64,000 bases of DNA from Atlantibacter subterraneus (GCF_007570865.1 NZ_VLPS01000003.1:434001-498000); one strand, 5' to 3'; numbered from the stretch's first letter, positions 19,467-30,167 are shown. Numbers and translations: made by a program. The notes: generated by a model not told the origin, from the letters alone.

Positions 19467-21164
19467 ATGAAAACGCTGCTGATAATTGATCCGAGCCTCG
19501 GGCAGGCCCGTGCATACATGGCGAAAACACTGCTTGGCACGGCGGCTCACAAAGCGCACCTGGATATTATCGATAACCCGAACGACGCGGAACTGGCTAT
19601 TGTGGTCGGCACCGCAATCCCTGCTGACACCGCGCTGAACGGTAAAAAGGTGTATCTGGGCGATATCGATCGCGCCGTGCTGCATCCGGAACTGTTCCTG
19701 AGTGAAGCCAAAGGCAAAGCCGCGCCGTACAGCGCACCGGCGGCTGCTGTGCCAGCCCAGGCCAGCCTGGCGAAAGGCCCGAAACGCATCGTTGCCGTTA
19801 CCGCTTGCCCGACTGGCGTGGCGCACACCTTTATGGCGGCTGAAGCCATTGAAACCGAAGCCAAAAAACGCGGCTGGTGGGTGAAAGTTGAAACCCGCGG
19901 CTCCGTTGGCGCGGGCAATGCTATCACCCCGGAAGAGATCGCTCAGGCAGATCTGGTGATTGTCGCGGCGGATATCGAAGTGGATCTGGCGAAATTCGCT
20001 GGTCTGCCGATGTACCGTACCTCTACCGGTCTGGCGCTGAAGAAAACCGCTCAGGAGCTGGATAAAGCGGTGGCGGAAGCCAAACCGTATGAAGCTCAGC
20101 AGTCTGCTTCGGCCTCCTCTCAGGAAGGCAAAAAACAGAGCGCGGGCGCGTATCGTCACCTGCTGACCGGCGTGTCTTATATGCTGCCGATGGTGGTGGC
20201 GGGCGGCTTGTGTATCGCGCTCTCCTTCGCGTTCGGCATTGAGGCTTTCAAAACGCCGGATACTCTGGCAGCGGCGCTGATGCAGATTGGCGGCGGTTCA
20301 GCCTTTGCGCTGATGGTGCCGGTACTGGCGGGTTACATCGCCTTTTCCATCGCGGATCGTCCGGGCCTGACGCCGGGCCTGATTGGCGGCATGCTGGCGG
20401 TGAGCACCGGTTCCGGGTTTATCGGCGGTATTCTGGCTGGTTTCCTGGCGGGTTATGTAGCAAAAGCCATCAGCACCAGGCTGAAGCTGCCCCCTAGCAT
20501 GGAAGCGCTGAAGCCGATCCTGATTATTCCGCTGCTCTCCAGCCTGGTGGTTGGCCTGGCGATGATCTACCTGATCGGCAAACCGGTGGCAGGCATCCTG
20601 GCGGGCCTGACCCACTGGCTGCAAACCATGGGTACGGCTAACGCGGTGCTGCTGGGCGCCATCCTCGGCGGTATGATGTGTACCGATATGGGCGGGCCGG
20701 TGAACAAAGCGGCCTATGCGTTCGGCGTTGGTCTGCTGAGTACCCAAACCTATGCGCCAATGGCGGCGATTATGGCGGCCGGTATGGTGCCACCGCTGGC
20801 GATGGGGCTGGCGACGATTGTTGCCCGTCGTAAATTCGACAAGGGCCAGCAGGAAGGCGGTAAAGCGGCGCTGGTTCTGGGCCTGTGCTTTATCTCTGAG
20901 GGGGCGATTCCGTTCGCGGCCCGCGACCCGATGCGCGTCCTGCCTTGCTGTATCATCGGCGGCGCGGTAACGGGTGCCATCTCTATGGCGATTGGCGCGA
21001 AACTGATGGCACCGCACGGCGGCCTGTTCGTACTGATGATCCCTGGCGCGATTACTCCGGTTGTGGGTTATCTGCTGGCGATTGTTGCCGGTACGCTGCT
21101 GGCGGGCCTGGCGTATGCCTTCCTGAAGCGTCCGGAAGCGGAGCTGAACACCAAAACCGCGTAA
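19467..21164 (+). CDS. fruA: Fructose-specific PTS enzyme IIB'BC, FruA
   Basis: A 565-aa membrane permease. A degenerate N-terminal IIB' domain is followed by a functional IIB domain with Cys114 in ACPTGVAHTFMAAEAIE, then the IIC membrane domain from about residue 230 with the loop MCTDMGGPVNKAA. It imports fructose as fructose 1-phosphate. It ends the operon at a strong terminator. In K-12 pseudouridine-utilisation genes follow; here nfo is directly next. Confidence 0.97.
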   Translation: MKTLLIIDPSLGQARAYMAKTLLGTAAHKAHLDIIDNPNDAELAIVVGTAIPADTALNGKKVYLGDIDRAVLHPELFLSEAKGKAAPYSAPAAAVPAQASLAKGPKRIVAVTACPTGVAHTFMAAEAIETEAKKRGWWVKVETRGSVGAGNAITPEEIAQADLVIVAADIEVDLAKFAGLPMYRTSTGLALKKTAQELDKAVAEAKPYEAQQSASASSQEGKKQSAGAYRHLLTGVSYMLPMVVAGGLCIALSFAFGIEAFKTPDTLAAALMQIGGGSAFALMVPVLAGYIAFSIADRPGLTPGLIGGMLAVSTGSGFIGGILAGFLAGYVAKAISTRLKLPPSMEALKPILIIPLLSSLVVGLAMIYLIGKPVAGILAGLTHWLQTMGTANAVLLGAILGGMMCTDMGGPVNKAAYAFGVGLLSTQTYAPMAAIMAAGMVPPLAMGLATIVARRKFDKGQQEGGKAALVLGLCFISEGAIPFAARDPMRVLPCCIIGGAVTGAISMAIGAKLMAPHGGLFVLMIPGAITPVVGYLLAIVAGTLLAGLAYAFLKRPEAELNTKTA

Positions 21165-21177
21165 TTCACGCATAAAC

Positions 21178-21206
21178 AAAAGGGCAGGTGAGAACCTGCC
21201 CTTTTT
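21178..21206. terminator. Bidirectional terminator between fruA and nfo
   Basis: AAGGGCAGGT and AACCTGCCCTT form a stem of about 10 bp with a short loop. T-runs follow on the plus strand (CTTTTTGCG) and on the minus strand (CTTTTGTTT). The genes converge here, so it can serve fruA and nfo. Confidence 0.88.
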
Positions 21207-21221
21207 GCGTTTGATAGTGGC

Positions 21222-22079
21222 TCAGACGGCCACGGTTTCGTGCTGCTGCGTCCGCAGCCAGGCGATCTCTTCCGCCCAGATATCCGGGTTAATGGTTTCC
21301 AGAATCAGCGGAATACCGTCGAAGCGCGCATCGCGCATCAGCCAGCTAAACGGCGTATGGCCGATGTTGCCCTCGCCGAGGCTGTTATGGCGGTCAACCC
21401 GGCTGGCAAAGGCGCTTTTAGCGTCGTTGAGGTGCATACCGCGCAGGTACTGAAACCCGACGATGCGCTCGAATTCAGCAAAAGTATTTTCGCAATCTTC
21501 TTCGGTCCGCAAATCGTAGCCGGCGGCGAAAGCGTGGCAGGTATCAATGCATACCCCAACCCGCGATTTATCCTCTACGCCGTCAATAATCGCCGCCAGA
21601 TGCTCAAAGCGAAAACCCAGGTTGCTGCCCTGTCCGGCGGTATTCTCAATCACTGCCGTCACGCCTTCGGTTTTCGCCAGTGCGATATTGATGGATTCGG
21701 CGATGCGCGCCAGGCAAGCCTCTTCGCTAATTTGCTTGAGATGGCTGCCGGGATGGAAGTTCAGCAGGGATAAACCCAGCTGCTGACAGCGCGCCATCTC
21801 GTCGATAAACGCGTCGCGGGATTTTTCCAGCGCCTCATCCACCGGATGGCCGAGGTTTATCAGGTAGCTGTCGTGCGGCAGGATCTGGCCCGGCTTAAAG
21901 TTATGCTGCTCGCAGGCGGCCTTGAAATTATCGATGGTTTCGCCGCTGAGCGGTGCCGCGCGCCACTGGCGCTGATTCTTGGTAAACAGGGCGAAGGCGT
22001 TCGCGCCAATCTCTACCGCGCGGGTCACGGCCTGCTCCACGCCGCCGGATGCGCTGACATGTGCGCCAATGTATTTCAT
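21222..22079 (-). CDS. nfo: Endonuclease IV, Nfo
   Basis: A 285-aa AP endonuclease with a TIM-barrel fold and three zinc ions. Conserved zinc-site segments are visible: [30 protein letters not shown] and GMHLNDAK. It cuts DNA 5' of abasic sites in base-excision repair and in E. coli belongs to the SoxRS regulon. The open frame runs to 22187, but the ATG at 22079 (MKYIGAHVS) with AGGAGA upstream matches the family start and length. Confidence 0.97.
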   Translation of the reverse strand: MKYIGAHVSASGGVEQAVTRAVEIGANAFALFTKNQRQWRAAPLSGETIDNFKAACEQHNFKPGQILPHDSYLINLGHPVDEALEKSRDAFIDEMARCQQLGLSLLNFHPGSHLKQISEEACLARIAESINIALAKTEGVTAVIENTAGQGSNLGFRFEHLAAIIDGVEDKSRVGVCIDTCHAFAAGYDLRTEEDCENTFAEFERIVGFQYLRGMHLNDAKSAFASRVDRHNSLGEGNIGHTPFSWLMRDARFDGIPLILETINPDIWAEEIAWLRTQQHETVAV

Positions 22080-22146
22080 CTCTTTCTCCTGACTTACCTG
22101 CAAAGCACGCTTTTTATCATAGCCGCTGCGGTGTGGAAAGCGCCGG

Positions 22147-23193
22147 TTACAGCAGATGATGTACCGCCAGATTAATCGCGCCGCCACCGATAATCAGCCA
22201 GCCGAACAGCATCAGCGCCATCACCAGCGGTTTAGCTCCGGCCTTTTTCAGGGCGCTGACGTGGGTGGTCAGCCCCAGCGCCGCCATCGCCATCGCCAGC
22301 AGCACCGTATCGAGGGTAATCAACGCCTGCACCAGTGCGTCCGGCAGCAGGTGGAACGAGTTGAAAATCGCCACCAGAATAAACAGCACCGCAAACCACG
22401 GAACGGTGATTTTGCCGGTCTGGGCGCTGCCCGCTGGAGCCAGCTGTTTGACGCGCGCCGCCAGGAAAATCAAAAATGGAGCCAGCATCATCACGCGCAG
22501 CATCTTGGCGATCACCGCGCTGTTTTCCGCGTCCGGGCTGATGGCGTGCCCGGCTGCCACCACCTGGGCCACTTCGTGCATCGTCGAGCCGATAAAAATC
22601 CCGTAGTTTTCCGGGCTGAACCAGTGGGCCAGCAGCGGATACATCAGCGGATAGATAAAAATCGCCAGGGTGCCGAAGATCACCACCGTCGCCACCGCCA
22701 CCGTGACTTTACTGGGCTCGGCTTTGATCACCGGCTCGGTCGCCAGGATGGCCGCCGCGCCGCATATGCTGCTGCCTGCGCCGATCAGCCAACTGGTCTG
22801 GCGATCCAGCCCAAAGATTTTCTGCCCCAGAAAGCAGGCCAGCAAAAAGGTGCTGCTCAGGGTCAGAATATCTATCGCGATGCCGCTGACGCCCACTTCA
22901 GCAATTTGCGAAAACGTCAGGCGGAAGCCATAAAGAATAATGCCCAAACGCAGTAAATGCTGTTTGGCGAACAAGACGCCGCCGTCGCACTGCTGCCAGA
23001 TCTTCGGATACAGGGTGTTGCCGACCACCATACCCGCAAGGATTGCCAGCGTCAGGGCGCTAAAGCCTGCGCCAGCAACGGCGGGAATCGAGCCTGCCCA
23101 CAAGGCGAAGCCGGTGAGGCCCGCGCACAGCATCAGGCCGGGAATAAAATGCCATAGCGTGTGGCGATGAGTCTGTAGGGTAATTTCTGCCAT
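22147..23193 (-). CDS. yeiH: YeiH, UPF0324 / putative sulfate exporter family membrane protein
   Basis: A 348-aa protein with about ten membrane helices from the UPF0324 (PSE, putative sulfate exporter) family. Conserved parts include [14 protein letters not shown] and [12 protein letters not shown]. The substrate is unproven. It is transcribed divergently from the LysR-type regulator yeiE, the usual sign of local control. nfo follows after 67 nt. Confidence 0.92.
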   Translation of the reverse strand: MAEITLQTHRHTLWHFIPGLMLCAGLTGFALWAGSIPAVAGAGFSALTLAILAGMVVGNTLYPKIWQQCDGGVLFAKQHLLRLGIILYGFRLTFSQIAEVGVSGIAIDILTLSSTFLLACFLGQKIFGLDRQTSWLIGAGSSICGAAAILATEPVIKAEPSKVTVAVATVVIFGTLAIFIYPLMYPLLAHWFSPENYGIFIGSTMHEVAQVVAAGHAISPDAENSAVIAKMLRVMMLAPFLIFLAARVKQLAPAGSAQTGKITVPWFAVLFILVAIFNSFHLLPDALVQALITLDTVLLAMAMAALGLTTHVSALKKAGAKPLVMALMLFGWLIIGGGAINLAVHHLL

Positions 23194-23245
23194 ATCCTTC
23201 TCCTTTGTCCGGGAAAAGCTTACGGCGCGGTAGCTTAAAAATAAA

Positions 23246-23269
23246 ATTGATTATATATTTATAATCAAT
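23246..23269. promoter_or_regulatory. Perfect palindrome in the yeiH-yeiE intergenic region, probable YeiE operator
   Basis: ATTGATTATA (23246-23255) and TATAATCAAT (23260-23269) are exact reverse complements with a 4-nt spacer. A dyad between a LysR-type gene and its divergent neighbour is the classical position of an activator/autoregulation site. It also overlaps AT-rich promoter-like sequence. Confidence 0.65.
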
Positions 23270-23315
23270 CTTTATAAGTGGTAAGCAGGCGCACTGCTGC
23301 CGAAAAGGAAACATT

Positions 23316-24182
23316 ATGCATATCACGTTGCGTCAGTTAGAAGTCTTTGCTGAAGTGCTGAAAAGCGGTTCAACGACTCAGGCCTCGCAGATGCTGGCGC
23401 TGTCGCAATCCGCCGTCAGCGCGGCGCTAACCGATCTGGAAGGCCAGCTCGGCGTGCAGTTTTTCGACCGCGTCGGCAAGCGGCTGGTGGTTAATGAGCA
23501 TGGCCGACTGCTTTATCCGCGGGTGGTGGCGCTGCTGGAACAGGCCGGGGAGATCGAACAGCTGTTCCGCAACGACAACGGCGCGATCCGGGTTTACGCC
23601 AGCAGCACCATCGGCAACTACATCCTGCCGGAAATTATTGCCCGCTATCGCCGCGACTTTCCCGATTTACCGCTGGATCTGAGCGTGGGGAATACCCAGG
23701 ACGTGGTGAACGCGATTATTGATTTTCGTGCCGACGTTGGGTTTATCGAAGGACCGTGCCATATGGCGGAAATCGTCACCGAGCCGTGGCTGGATGACGA
23801 GCTGGTGGTGTTCGCCGCGCCGGATAATGCGCTGGTCAACGGCCCGGTGACCCTGGAAAGCCTGGCGGCCGCACCCTGGATCCTGCGCGAGCGCGGCTCC
23901 GGCACCCGGGAAATTGTCGACTATTTATTGCTGTCCCATCTGCCGCGTTTCCATCTTGAGATGGAGCTGGGTAACTCCGAAGCCATTAAACACGCGGTGC
24001 GCCACGGTCTGGGCATCAGCTGCCTGTCGCGCCGGGTGATTGCCGAACAGCTGGCGGCGGGGACGCTGGTGGAGCTGGAACTGCCGCTCTCACGCCCGGT
24101 GCGCACGCTGTACCGCATCCATCACCGGCAAAAGCACCTGTCCCGGGCGTTGCAGCGCTTTATTGGCTATTGCGGGCAGTAG
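23316..24182 (+). CDS. yeiE: LysR-type transcriptional regulator YeiE
   Basis: A 288-aa LysR-family regulator. The N-terminal winged helix-turn-helix (residues 3-60, with [19 protein letters not shown]) is followed by a periplasmic-binding-protein-like effector domain of the CysB/CbbR type. In Salmonella and Cronobacter YeiE has been connected to sulfite response, motility and iron balance. It is divergent from yeiH with a palindrome between them. Confidence 0.93.
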   Translation: MHITLRQLEVFAEVLKSGSTTQASQMLALSQSAVSAALTDLEGQLGVQFFDRVGKRLVVNEHGRLLYPRVVALLEQAGEIEQLFRNDNGAIRVYASSTIGNYILPEIIARYRRDFPDLPLDLSVGNTQDVVNAIIDFRADVGFIEGPCHMAEIVTEPWLDDELVVFAAPDNALVNGPVTLESLAAAPWILRERGSGTREIVDYLLLSHLPRFHLEMELGNSEAIKHAVRHGLGISCLSRRVIAEQLAAGTLVELELPLSRPVRTLYRIHHRQKHLSRALQRFIGYCGQ

Positions 24183-24337
24183 CGTCGAAAAGCCGTCTTG
24201 CCGTTCCCTGACTGGCGGCTTTACTTATAATCCTCCGCCGATCATGAAGGTCTCTTATAACCGCGATTTTCTGCCGTGATATCAGGAAACGCTCTGCTAC
24301 AATCGCGCCTCATTTTATGGATGGGCATTATTTTTAT

Positions 24338-25807
24338 ATGGTTAGCGAAACGAAAACCACACAAGCGCCTGGCTTACGCCGTGAATTAAAGGCGAGACAT
24401 CTGACCATGATCGCCATTGGCGGCTCAATCGGCACCGGGCTTTTTGTCGCCTCTGGCGCGACCATTTCCCAGGCTGGCCCCGGCGGCGCGCTGCTTTCTT
24501 ATATTCTGATCGGCCTGATGGTCTACTTCCTGATGACCAGCCTCGGCGAACTGGCGGCGTATATGCCTGTGTCCGGTTCCTTTGCCACCTATGGTCAGAA
24601 GTACGTGGAAGAAGGCTTTGGCTTCGCGCTGGGCTGGAACTACTGGTACAACTGGGCGGTGACCATCGCCGTTGACCTGGTGGCCGCGCAGCTGGTGATG
24701 ACGTACTGGTTCCCGGATACCCCGGGCTGGATCTGGAGTGCGCTGTTCCTCGCCATCATGTTCCTGATTAACTACATTTCAGTGCGCGGTTTCGGTGAAA
24801 CCGAATACTGGTTCTCGCTGATTAAAGTGACTACGGTGATTGTATTTATCATCGTCGGCATCCTGATGATCCTGGGCATCTTCCAGGGGTCGCAACCGGC
24901 GGGCTGGAGTAACTGGACCGTAGGCGAAGCGCCATTCGCTGGCGGATTTGCCGCGATGATCGGCGTGGCGATGATCGTCGGATTCTCCTTCCAGGGCACC
25001 GAGCTTATCGGCATTGCGGCAGGCGAATCTGAGAACCCGGAGAAGAACATTCCGCGCGCGGTGCGTCAGGTGTTCTGGCGAATCCTGCTGTTTTATGTGT
25101 TCGCTATTCTGATCATCAGCCTGATTATCCCGTACACCGATCCGAGCCTGCTGCGTAACGATGTCAAAGACATCAGCGTCAGCCCGTTCACCCTGGTGTT
25201 TGAACACGCGGGCCTGCTTTCTGCGGCGGCGATCATGAACGCGGTGATCCTGACGGCGGTGCTGTCGGCGGGTAACTCCGGCATGTACGCCTCAACCCGT
25301 ATGCTGTACACCCTGGCCTGCGACGGCAAAGCGCCGCGTATTTTCGCGAAACTGTCCCGTGGCGGCGTGCCGCGTAACGCGCTGTATGCCACTACCGTGA
25401 TTGCCGGTCTGTGCTTCCTGACCTCAATGTTCGGCAACCAGACCGTGTACCTGTGGCTGCTGAATACCTCCGGGATGACCGGCTTTATCGCCTGGCTGGG
25501 TATCGCTATTAGCCACTACCGTTTCCGTCGCGGCTACGTGATGCAGGGCCACGATATTAACGATCTGCCGTATCGCTCCGGGTTCTTCCCGCTGGGGCCG
25601 ATCTTCGCCTTCGTGCTGTGCCTGATTATTACCCTCGGCCAGAACTATGAAGCCTTCCTGTCGGATACCATCGACTGGGGCGGCGTGGCGGCGACCTATA
25701 TCGGCATCCCGCTGTTCCTGATTATCTGGTTCGGCTACAAGCTGGCGAAGGGTTCGCACTTCGTGAAGTACAGCGAGATGGAATTCCCGGATCGCGTTAA
25801 AAAATAA
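24338..25807 (+). CDS. lysP: Lysine-specific APC permease LysP
   Basis: A 489-aa, 12-helix amino acid permease (APC superfamily) matching E. coli LysP over its whole length. The helix 1 unwinding motif GGSIGTGLF is clear. It imports lysine with protons and in E. coli acts as the co-sensor that restrains CadC when lysine is absent. The ATG at 24338 (MVSETKTTQAPG) is the family start; an in-frame ATG at 24317 is not supported. A terminator follows. Confidence 0.97.
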   Translation: MVSETKTTQAPGLRRELKARHLTMIAIGGSIGTGLFVASGATISQAGPGGALLSYILIGLMVYFLMTSLGELAAYMPVSGSFATYGQKYVEEGFGFALGWNYWYNWAVTIAVDLVAAQLVMTYWFPDTPGWIWSALFLAIMFLINYISVRGFGETEYWFSLIKVTTVIVFIIVGILMILGIFQGSQPAGWSNWTVGEAPFAGGFAAMIGVAMIVGFSFQGTELIGIAAGESENPEKNIPRAVRQVFWRILLFYVFAILIISLIIPYTDPSLLRNDVKDISVSPFTLVFEHAGLLSAAAIMNAVILTAVLSAGNSGMYASTRMLYTLACDGKAPRIFAKLSRGGVPRNALYATTVIAGLCFLTSMFGNQTVYLWLLNTSGMTGFIAWLGIAISHYRFRRGYVMQGHDINDLPYRSGFFPLGPIFAFVLCLIITLGQNYEAFLSDTIDWGGVAATYIGIPLFLIIWFGYKLAKGSHFVKYSEMEFPDRVKK

Positions 25808-25813
25808 CCCCTT

Positions 25814-25842
25814 AAAGGCGCGGCTCCCGCGCCTTTTTCTTT
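25814..25842 (+). terminator. Rho-independent terminator after lysP
   Basis: GGCGCGG and CCGCGCC form a 7-bp stem (25817-25823 with 25827-25833) with a 3-nt loop, followed by TTTTTCTTTT. It starts 7 nt past the lysP stop. Confidence 0.9.
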
Positions 25843-25912
25843 TCCTCCGCTATATCTTGCTTACCCTTTCTCCATAATTTTTCCATTTTACAACAAATTT
25901 TAACAATTTAAT

Positions 25913-25927
25913 TGATAAGCATTATCG
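25913..25927. promoter_or_regulatory. Fur box upstream of cirA
   Basis: TGATAAGCATTATCG matches the 7-1-7 Fur consensus (TGATAATNATTATCA) at 12 of 14 paired positions. It lies about 107 nt before cirA, which is Fur-repressed in E. coli. Iron limitation would relieve repression. Confidence 0.78.
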
Positions 25928-26033
25928 TTTGCTTTATGGTTAGCCGCGTAAAAAGTCACCCGCCTCGATGCGGGGGCGCAGCGGTGTGAGCGATGAGATG
26001 AATTTGTAGTATTTCACCTCATGGAGATAAGGA

Positions 26034-27998
26034 ATGTTTAGGTTGAATCCTTTGGTCAGGGGGGGACTGTGCGCGTCCGCGTTGACCCTGGCCTTGCCCG
26101 TTATGGCGGCTGACAATCCGCAAGACACGATGGTTGTGACCGCATCGTCTACCGAACAAAACCTCAAAGATGCGCCCGCCAGCATTAGCGTGATCACCCA
26201 GCAAGATTTGCAGCGTAAACCGGTTCAGAACCTCAAAGAGGTGCTGAAAGAAGTGCCGGGCGTGCAGCTGACCAATGAAGGCGATAACCGCCAGGGCGTC
26301 AGCATTCGCGGCCTGAGCAGCAGCTATACGCTGATTCTGGTAGACGGCAAGCGGGTGAACTCGCGTAATGCGGTGTTCCGTCATAACGATTTCGACCTGA
26401 ACTGGATCCCGGTAGACGCCATCGAGCGCATCGAAGTGGTACGCGGCCCGATGTCCTCGCTGTACGGTTCCGATGCGCTGGGCGGCGTGGTCAACATCAT
26501 TACCCGTAAAGTTGGCAAAAGCTGGCACGGCTCCATCACCGCAGACACCACCATCCAGGAACACCGCGATCGCGGTGACACCTACAACGGCCAGTTCTTC
26601 ACCAGCGGCCCGCTGATTGATGACGTGCTGGGCGTGGAGGTGTACGGCAGCCTGGCGAAGCGTGAAAAAGACGATCAGCAGCCGACCAGCACCGGCGAAA
26701 CGCCGCGCATCGAAGGCTTTAGCAGCCGCGACGCTAATGTGGAGTTCAACTGGACGCCGAACGAGAATCACGATATCGACTTCGCTTATGGCCGCGACCG
26801 CCAGGATCGTGACTCCGATTCCCTCGCCAAAGATCGCCTTGAGCGTGAAACCTGGGCTATCGGCCACAACGGACGCTGGGATTTGGGCAACAGCGAGCTG
26901 CGCTTCTACGGCGAAAAACTTGATAACAAAGATCCTGCCAGCACCGGCACTATTACCTCCGAAAGCAACACCCTGGACGGTAAATACGTGCTGCCGATTG
27001 GCGCGATCAACCAGCTGGTGACCTTCGGCGGCGAATACCGCCATGACAAACTGAAAGATCCGGTCAACCTGACGGGGGGCAACAGCAGCGAAACCTCTGC
27101 CAATCAGTACGCGCTGTTCCTGGAAGACGAATGGCGGATTATCGACCCGCTGGCGCTGACCGCCGGTCTGCGTATGGACGATCACGAAACCTACGGCGAC
27201 CACTGGAGCCCGCGTGCGTATCTGGTATACAACGCCACCGACACCCTGACGGTGAAAGGCGGCTGGTCCACCGCGTTTAAAGCGCCTTCGCTGCTGCAAC
27301 TGAGCCCGGACTGGACCACCGGTTCTTGCCGTGGCGCGTGCGAAATCGTCGGTAGCCCGGACCTGAAGCCGGAAACCAGCGAAAGCTACGAGCTCGGCCT
27401 GTACTACGCAGGAGAAGAAGGGTGGCTGGAAGGCGTCACCGCCAGCGTCACTACCTTCCAGAACGATATTGACGACATGATCAACATCGACCGTACGCAA
27501 AGCCGCACGCTGGCACCGAGCTACAGCAACTTTGTAGGGTTCAACAGCGACGGCGAACCGATCTTCCGCTATTACAACGTCAACAAAGCACGGATCCGCG
27601 GCGTGGAAACCGAGCTGAAAGTGCCGTTCAACGACCAGTGGAAACTGACCCTGAACTACACCTACAACGACGGGCGCGACCTGAGTGGCGGCGGCAACAA
27701 ACCGCTGTCATCGCTGCCGTTCCATACCGCCAACGGCACCGTGGACTGGACGCCGCTGGAAGACTGGTCGTTCTATGTGTCCGGTAACTATACCGGCGAG
27801 CAGCGCGCCACCACGACCGCCACCACTGCAACCGGCGGCTACGTGATCTGGAACGCGGGCGCGGCCTGGCAGGCCACAAAGAACGTCAAGCTGCGTACCG
27901 GCGTGATGAACCTCGGCGATAAAGACCTGAGCCGCGAAGACTACAGTTATAACGAAGATGGCCGTCGCTACTTTGTAGCGATGGATTACCGCTTCTGA
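26034..27998 (+). CDS. cirA: TonB-dependent catecholate siderophore receptor CirA
   Basis: A 654-aa outer-membrane receptor. Signal peptide residues 1-25 end at VMA. A TonB box (DTMVVTAS, residues 31-38) is followed by the plug domain ([19 protein letters not shown]) and a 22-strand barrel ending in Phe (AMDYRF). It takes up linear catecholates such as dihydroxybenzoylserine and is the colicin I receptor in E. coli. A Fur box precedes it and a terminator follows. Confidence 0.96.
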   Translation: MFRLNPLVRGGLCASALTLALPVMAADNPQDTMVVTASSTEQNLKDAPASISVITQQDLQRKPVQNLKEVLKEVPGVQLTNEGDNRQGVSIRGLSSSYTLILVDGKRVNSRNAVFRHNDFDLNWIPVDAIERIEVVRGPMSSLYGSDALGGVVNIITRKVGKSWHGSITADTTIQEHRDRGDTYNGQFFTSGPLIDDVLGVEVYGSLAKREKDDQQPTSTGETPRIEGFSSRDANVEFNWTPNENHDIDFAYGRDRQDRDSDSLAKDRLERETWAIGHNGRWDLGNSELRFYGEKLDNKDPASTGTITSESNTLDGKYVLPIGAINQLVTFGGEYRHDKLKDPVNLTGGNSSETSANQYALFLEDEWRIIDPLALTAGLRMDDHETYGDHWSPRAYLVYNATDTLTVKGGWSTAFKAPSLLQLSPDWTTGSCRGACEIVGSPDLKPETSESYELGLYYAGEEGWLEGVTASVTTFQNDIDDMINIDRTQSRTLAPSYSNFVGFNSDGEPIFRYYNVNKARIRGVETELKVPFNDQWKLTLNYTYNDGRDLSGGGNKPLSSLPFHTANGTVDWTPLEDWSFYVSGNYTGEQRATTTATTATGGYVIWNAGAAWQATKNVKLRTGVMNLGDKDLSREDYSYNEDGRRYFVAMDYRF

Positions 27999-28017
27999 TG
28001 GGTAGCTGAGAAGTGAG

Positions 28018-28048
28018 AAGGGTATCCCGGGCGGGATACCCTTTTTTT
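28018..28048 (+). terminator. Rho-independent terminator after cirA
   Basis: GGGTATCCC (28020-28028) and GGGATACCC (28033-28041) make a 9-bp stem with a GGGC loop and a run of seven T. It sits 21 nt after the cirA stop and ends 3 nt before the converging yeiG stop. Confidence 0.92.
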
Positions 28049-28050
28049 AC

Positions 28051-28893
28051 TTATGCCTCAGCAAAAAGATGCTCAGCGTGAAAACGCAGGTGATCTTCAA
28101 TAAACGAGGCAATAAAGAAGTAACTGTGATCGTAGCCCGGCTGAATGCGCAGGGTTAACGGCCAGCCGGTCTGGCGCGCCACTTCCGCCAGCTGCGCTGG
28201 CTGGAGCTGATCGGCAAGGAACTGATCGTTATCGCCCTGATCCACTAAGGTCGGGATCTGCTGTTCGGCGCTTGCCTGCGCCATTAGCGCACAGCTGTCC
28301 CATGCCGTCCACTGGCTTTGATCTTCGCCCAGATACGCGCTGAACGCTTTCTGGCCCCAGGGTACGCGCACCGGGTTCACAATGGGCGCAAACGCCGAAA
28401 CCGACGTAAAGCGTCCCGGATTTTTCAGCGCCATGATTAACGCCCCGTGGCCGCCCATCGAGTGGCCGCTGATAGCGCAACGATTGCTGACGTTAAAGTG
28501 CTCCTGCACCAGCGCCGGTAGCTCATCGCGCAGATAGTCGTACATCCGGTAATGCGCCGCCCACGGTGCCTGAGTAGCGTTCAGGTAAAAGCCCGCGCCT
28601 TTGCCCAAATCGTAGCCTTCGGCATCCGCCACATCGTCGCCGCGCGGGCTGGTGTCCGGCATCACCAGCACAATGCCGAGTTGCGCCGCGATGCGCTGGG
28701 CGTTGGCTTTAGTGGTGAAGTTTTCATCATTGCAGGTCAGGCCCGAGAGCCAGTACAGCACCGGCGGCGGATTGGCGGAAACCGGCGGCGGCAAAAATAC
28801 GCTCAGGGTCATGGTGCAGTTGAGCACCTCTGAATGATGACGCCAGCGTTGTTGCCAGCCCTCAAAACAGCGGTGCTCTTCAATCATCTCCAT
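28051..28893 (-). CDS. yeiG: S-formylglutathione hydrolase YeiG
   Basis: A 280-aa esterase-D-type alpha/beta hydrolase. The nucleophile elbow GHSMGGHG places Ser145 as the catalytic serine, with conserved DQGDNDQFL and GYDHSYFFI supplying Asp and His. It hydrolyses S-formylglutathione to formate and glutathione in formaldehyde detoxification. The ATG at 28893 has AAGGAG 7 nt upstream; the in-frame ATG at 28935 lacks one. Confidence 0.95.
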   Translation of the reverse strand: MEMIEEHRCFEGWQQRWRHHSEVLNCTMTLSVFLPPPVSANPPPVLYWLSGLTCNDENFTTKANAQRIAAQLGIVLVMPDTSPRGDDVADAEGYDLGKGAGFYLNATQAPWAAHYRMYDYLRDELPALVQEHFNVSNRCAISGHSMGGHGALIMALKNPGRFTSVSAFAPIVNPVRVPWGQKAFSAYLGEDQSQWTAWDSCALMAQASAEQQIPTLVDQGDNDQFLADQLQPAQLAEVARQTGWPLTLRIQPGYDHSYFFIASFIEDHLRFHAEHLFAEA

Positions 28894-29012
28894 AATGGCT
28901 CCTTGGTGTATCGAAAGGGTACGCAGGTTATTCATTTTACAGTGAAGAAATTTCAGTTCAGCTTTATTCGGCTATCCTGCATCATCAATATAACCGAATT
29001 GTAACAAATGGA

Positions 29013-30167
29013 GTGACCGTGGCGCTGCGAATTGCGATAACGGGTTTTCTGGTTTTAGTGGTGGCAATGGGTATTGGCCGTTTTGCCTTTACGCCACAGG
29101 TGCCGTTAATGATAGCTGAAGGGCAGCTCACCCTGACCAGCGCGGCGCTGGTGGCGGCCATTAACTATCTGGGCTATCTGGCAGGGGCATGGGACGCGAT
29201 GCGCGCCCACCGCCACGTAGAGTGCCGGTTGCACCTCGGCGTCTGGGGCGCGGTAGGGCTGACGTTACTCTCTGCGCTGGCCCCGGAGGCCTGGAGCCAC
29301 GCGATAATTCGCTTTGTGATTGGCGGTATGAGCGGCTGGGCGATGGTATTAATCGCCGCCTGGACCAACGAACAGCTGGCGCATTTCGGTAAACCGGGGT
29401 TAAGCGCGGCGGTCTTCGCCGGGCCGGGCGCGGGTATCGCCATCAGCGGGTTGCTGGCCGTCGCCATTCAGGCGGGGGATTTGCACGCCTGGCAAGGTTG
29501 GCTGGTGTACGGCGTACTGGCGCTGGTCCTGATTGGCCTTATCGCGCGTAATTTGCCCCGCAAAGGGCAGCTCCATCGCCCGGAGAGCCAGCCGCAGCCG
29601 CTGACGCTGACGCCTGGCCTGAAACGGCTGGTCTGGAGCTACAGCCTTGCCGGTTTCGGCTACATTCTGCCCGCCACGTTTCTTTCGCAAATGGCGGCGG
29701 CGCGCTTTCCCGGCAGCTTTATGGCGCAGTTTGTCTGGCCGGTATTTGGCATCGCGGCGGTGTGCGGCATTGCGTTAAGCATCGCTCTGCGCCATGTGGG
29801 CTCCAGCAATCAGCGGCTGGCGGTGGTGCTGTTTTTACAGGGCATCGGGGTGCTGGGCGCGGCGTTATTGCCTGCGATGGCGGGGCTGGTGGTCGGTGCA
29901 TTGCTGGTGGGCGGCGGGTTTTTATGCGCGGTGCAATTGTCGCTGCTGTACGGACGCGAACTTGCGCCCCAGCATACGCGCTATATGGCGGGGCTATTAA
30001 CCACCGGCTATGCCGTTGGGCAGTTGGGGGGACCGATCACTTCGGCGCTGTCCACCGCCTTTACCGGCAGGCTGGAGCCCGCGCTGTGGATTGCCGGCGT
30101 GGCGCTGTTTATCGCCGCCGGGCTGGTCTGGAAGCGTGAGCCTGAAAGGCCAGACCAATTTCAATAA
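29013..30167 (+). CDS. YbfB/YjiJ-family MFS transporter
   Basis: A 12-helix MFS protein of about 384 aa with MGIGRFAFTPQVPLMI in helix 1 and GFGYILPATFLSQMAAARFP in the middle. It closely recalls E. coli YjiJ, whose gene lies elsewhere on the K-12 chromosome. The substrate is unknown. A GTG at 29013 or the GTG at 29019 could start translation; the second has GGAG (29010-29013) at a better 5-nt spacing. The gene is divergent from yeiG and precedes folE by 103 nt. Confidence 0.85.
   Translation: MTVALRIAITGFLVLVVAMGIGRFAFTPQVPLMIAEGQLTLTSAALVAAINYLGYLAGAWDAMRAHRHVECRLHLGVWGAVGLTLLSALAPEAWSHAIIRFVIGGMSGWAMVLIAAWTNEQLAHFGKPGLSAAVFAGPGAGIAISGLLAVAIQAGDLHAWQGWLVYGVLALVLIGLIARNLPRKGQLHRPESQPQPLTLTPGLKRLVWSYSLAGFGYILPATFLSQMAAARFPGSFMAQFVWPVFGIAAVCGIALSIALRHVGSSNQRLAVVLFLQGIGVLGAALLPAMAGLVVGALLVGGGFLCAVQLSLLYGRELAPQHTRYMAGLLTTGYAVGQLGGPITSALSTAFTGRLEPALWIAGVALFIAAGLVWKREPERPDQFQ

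Noticed and set aside
26019-27500. A 493-codon open frame antisense to cirA
   Set aside because: It is a mirror of the high-GC third positions of cirA, has no recognisable family and no ribosome site. The same applies to other long antisense frames, for example opposite fruBK (17975-19330) and bglX (49866-51095).
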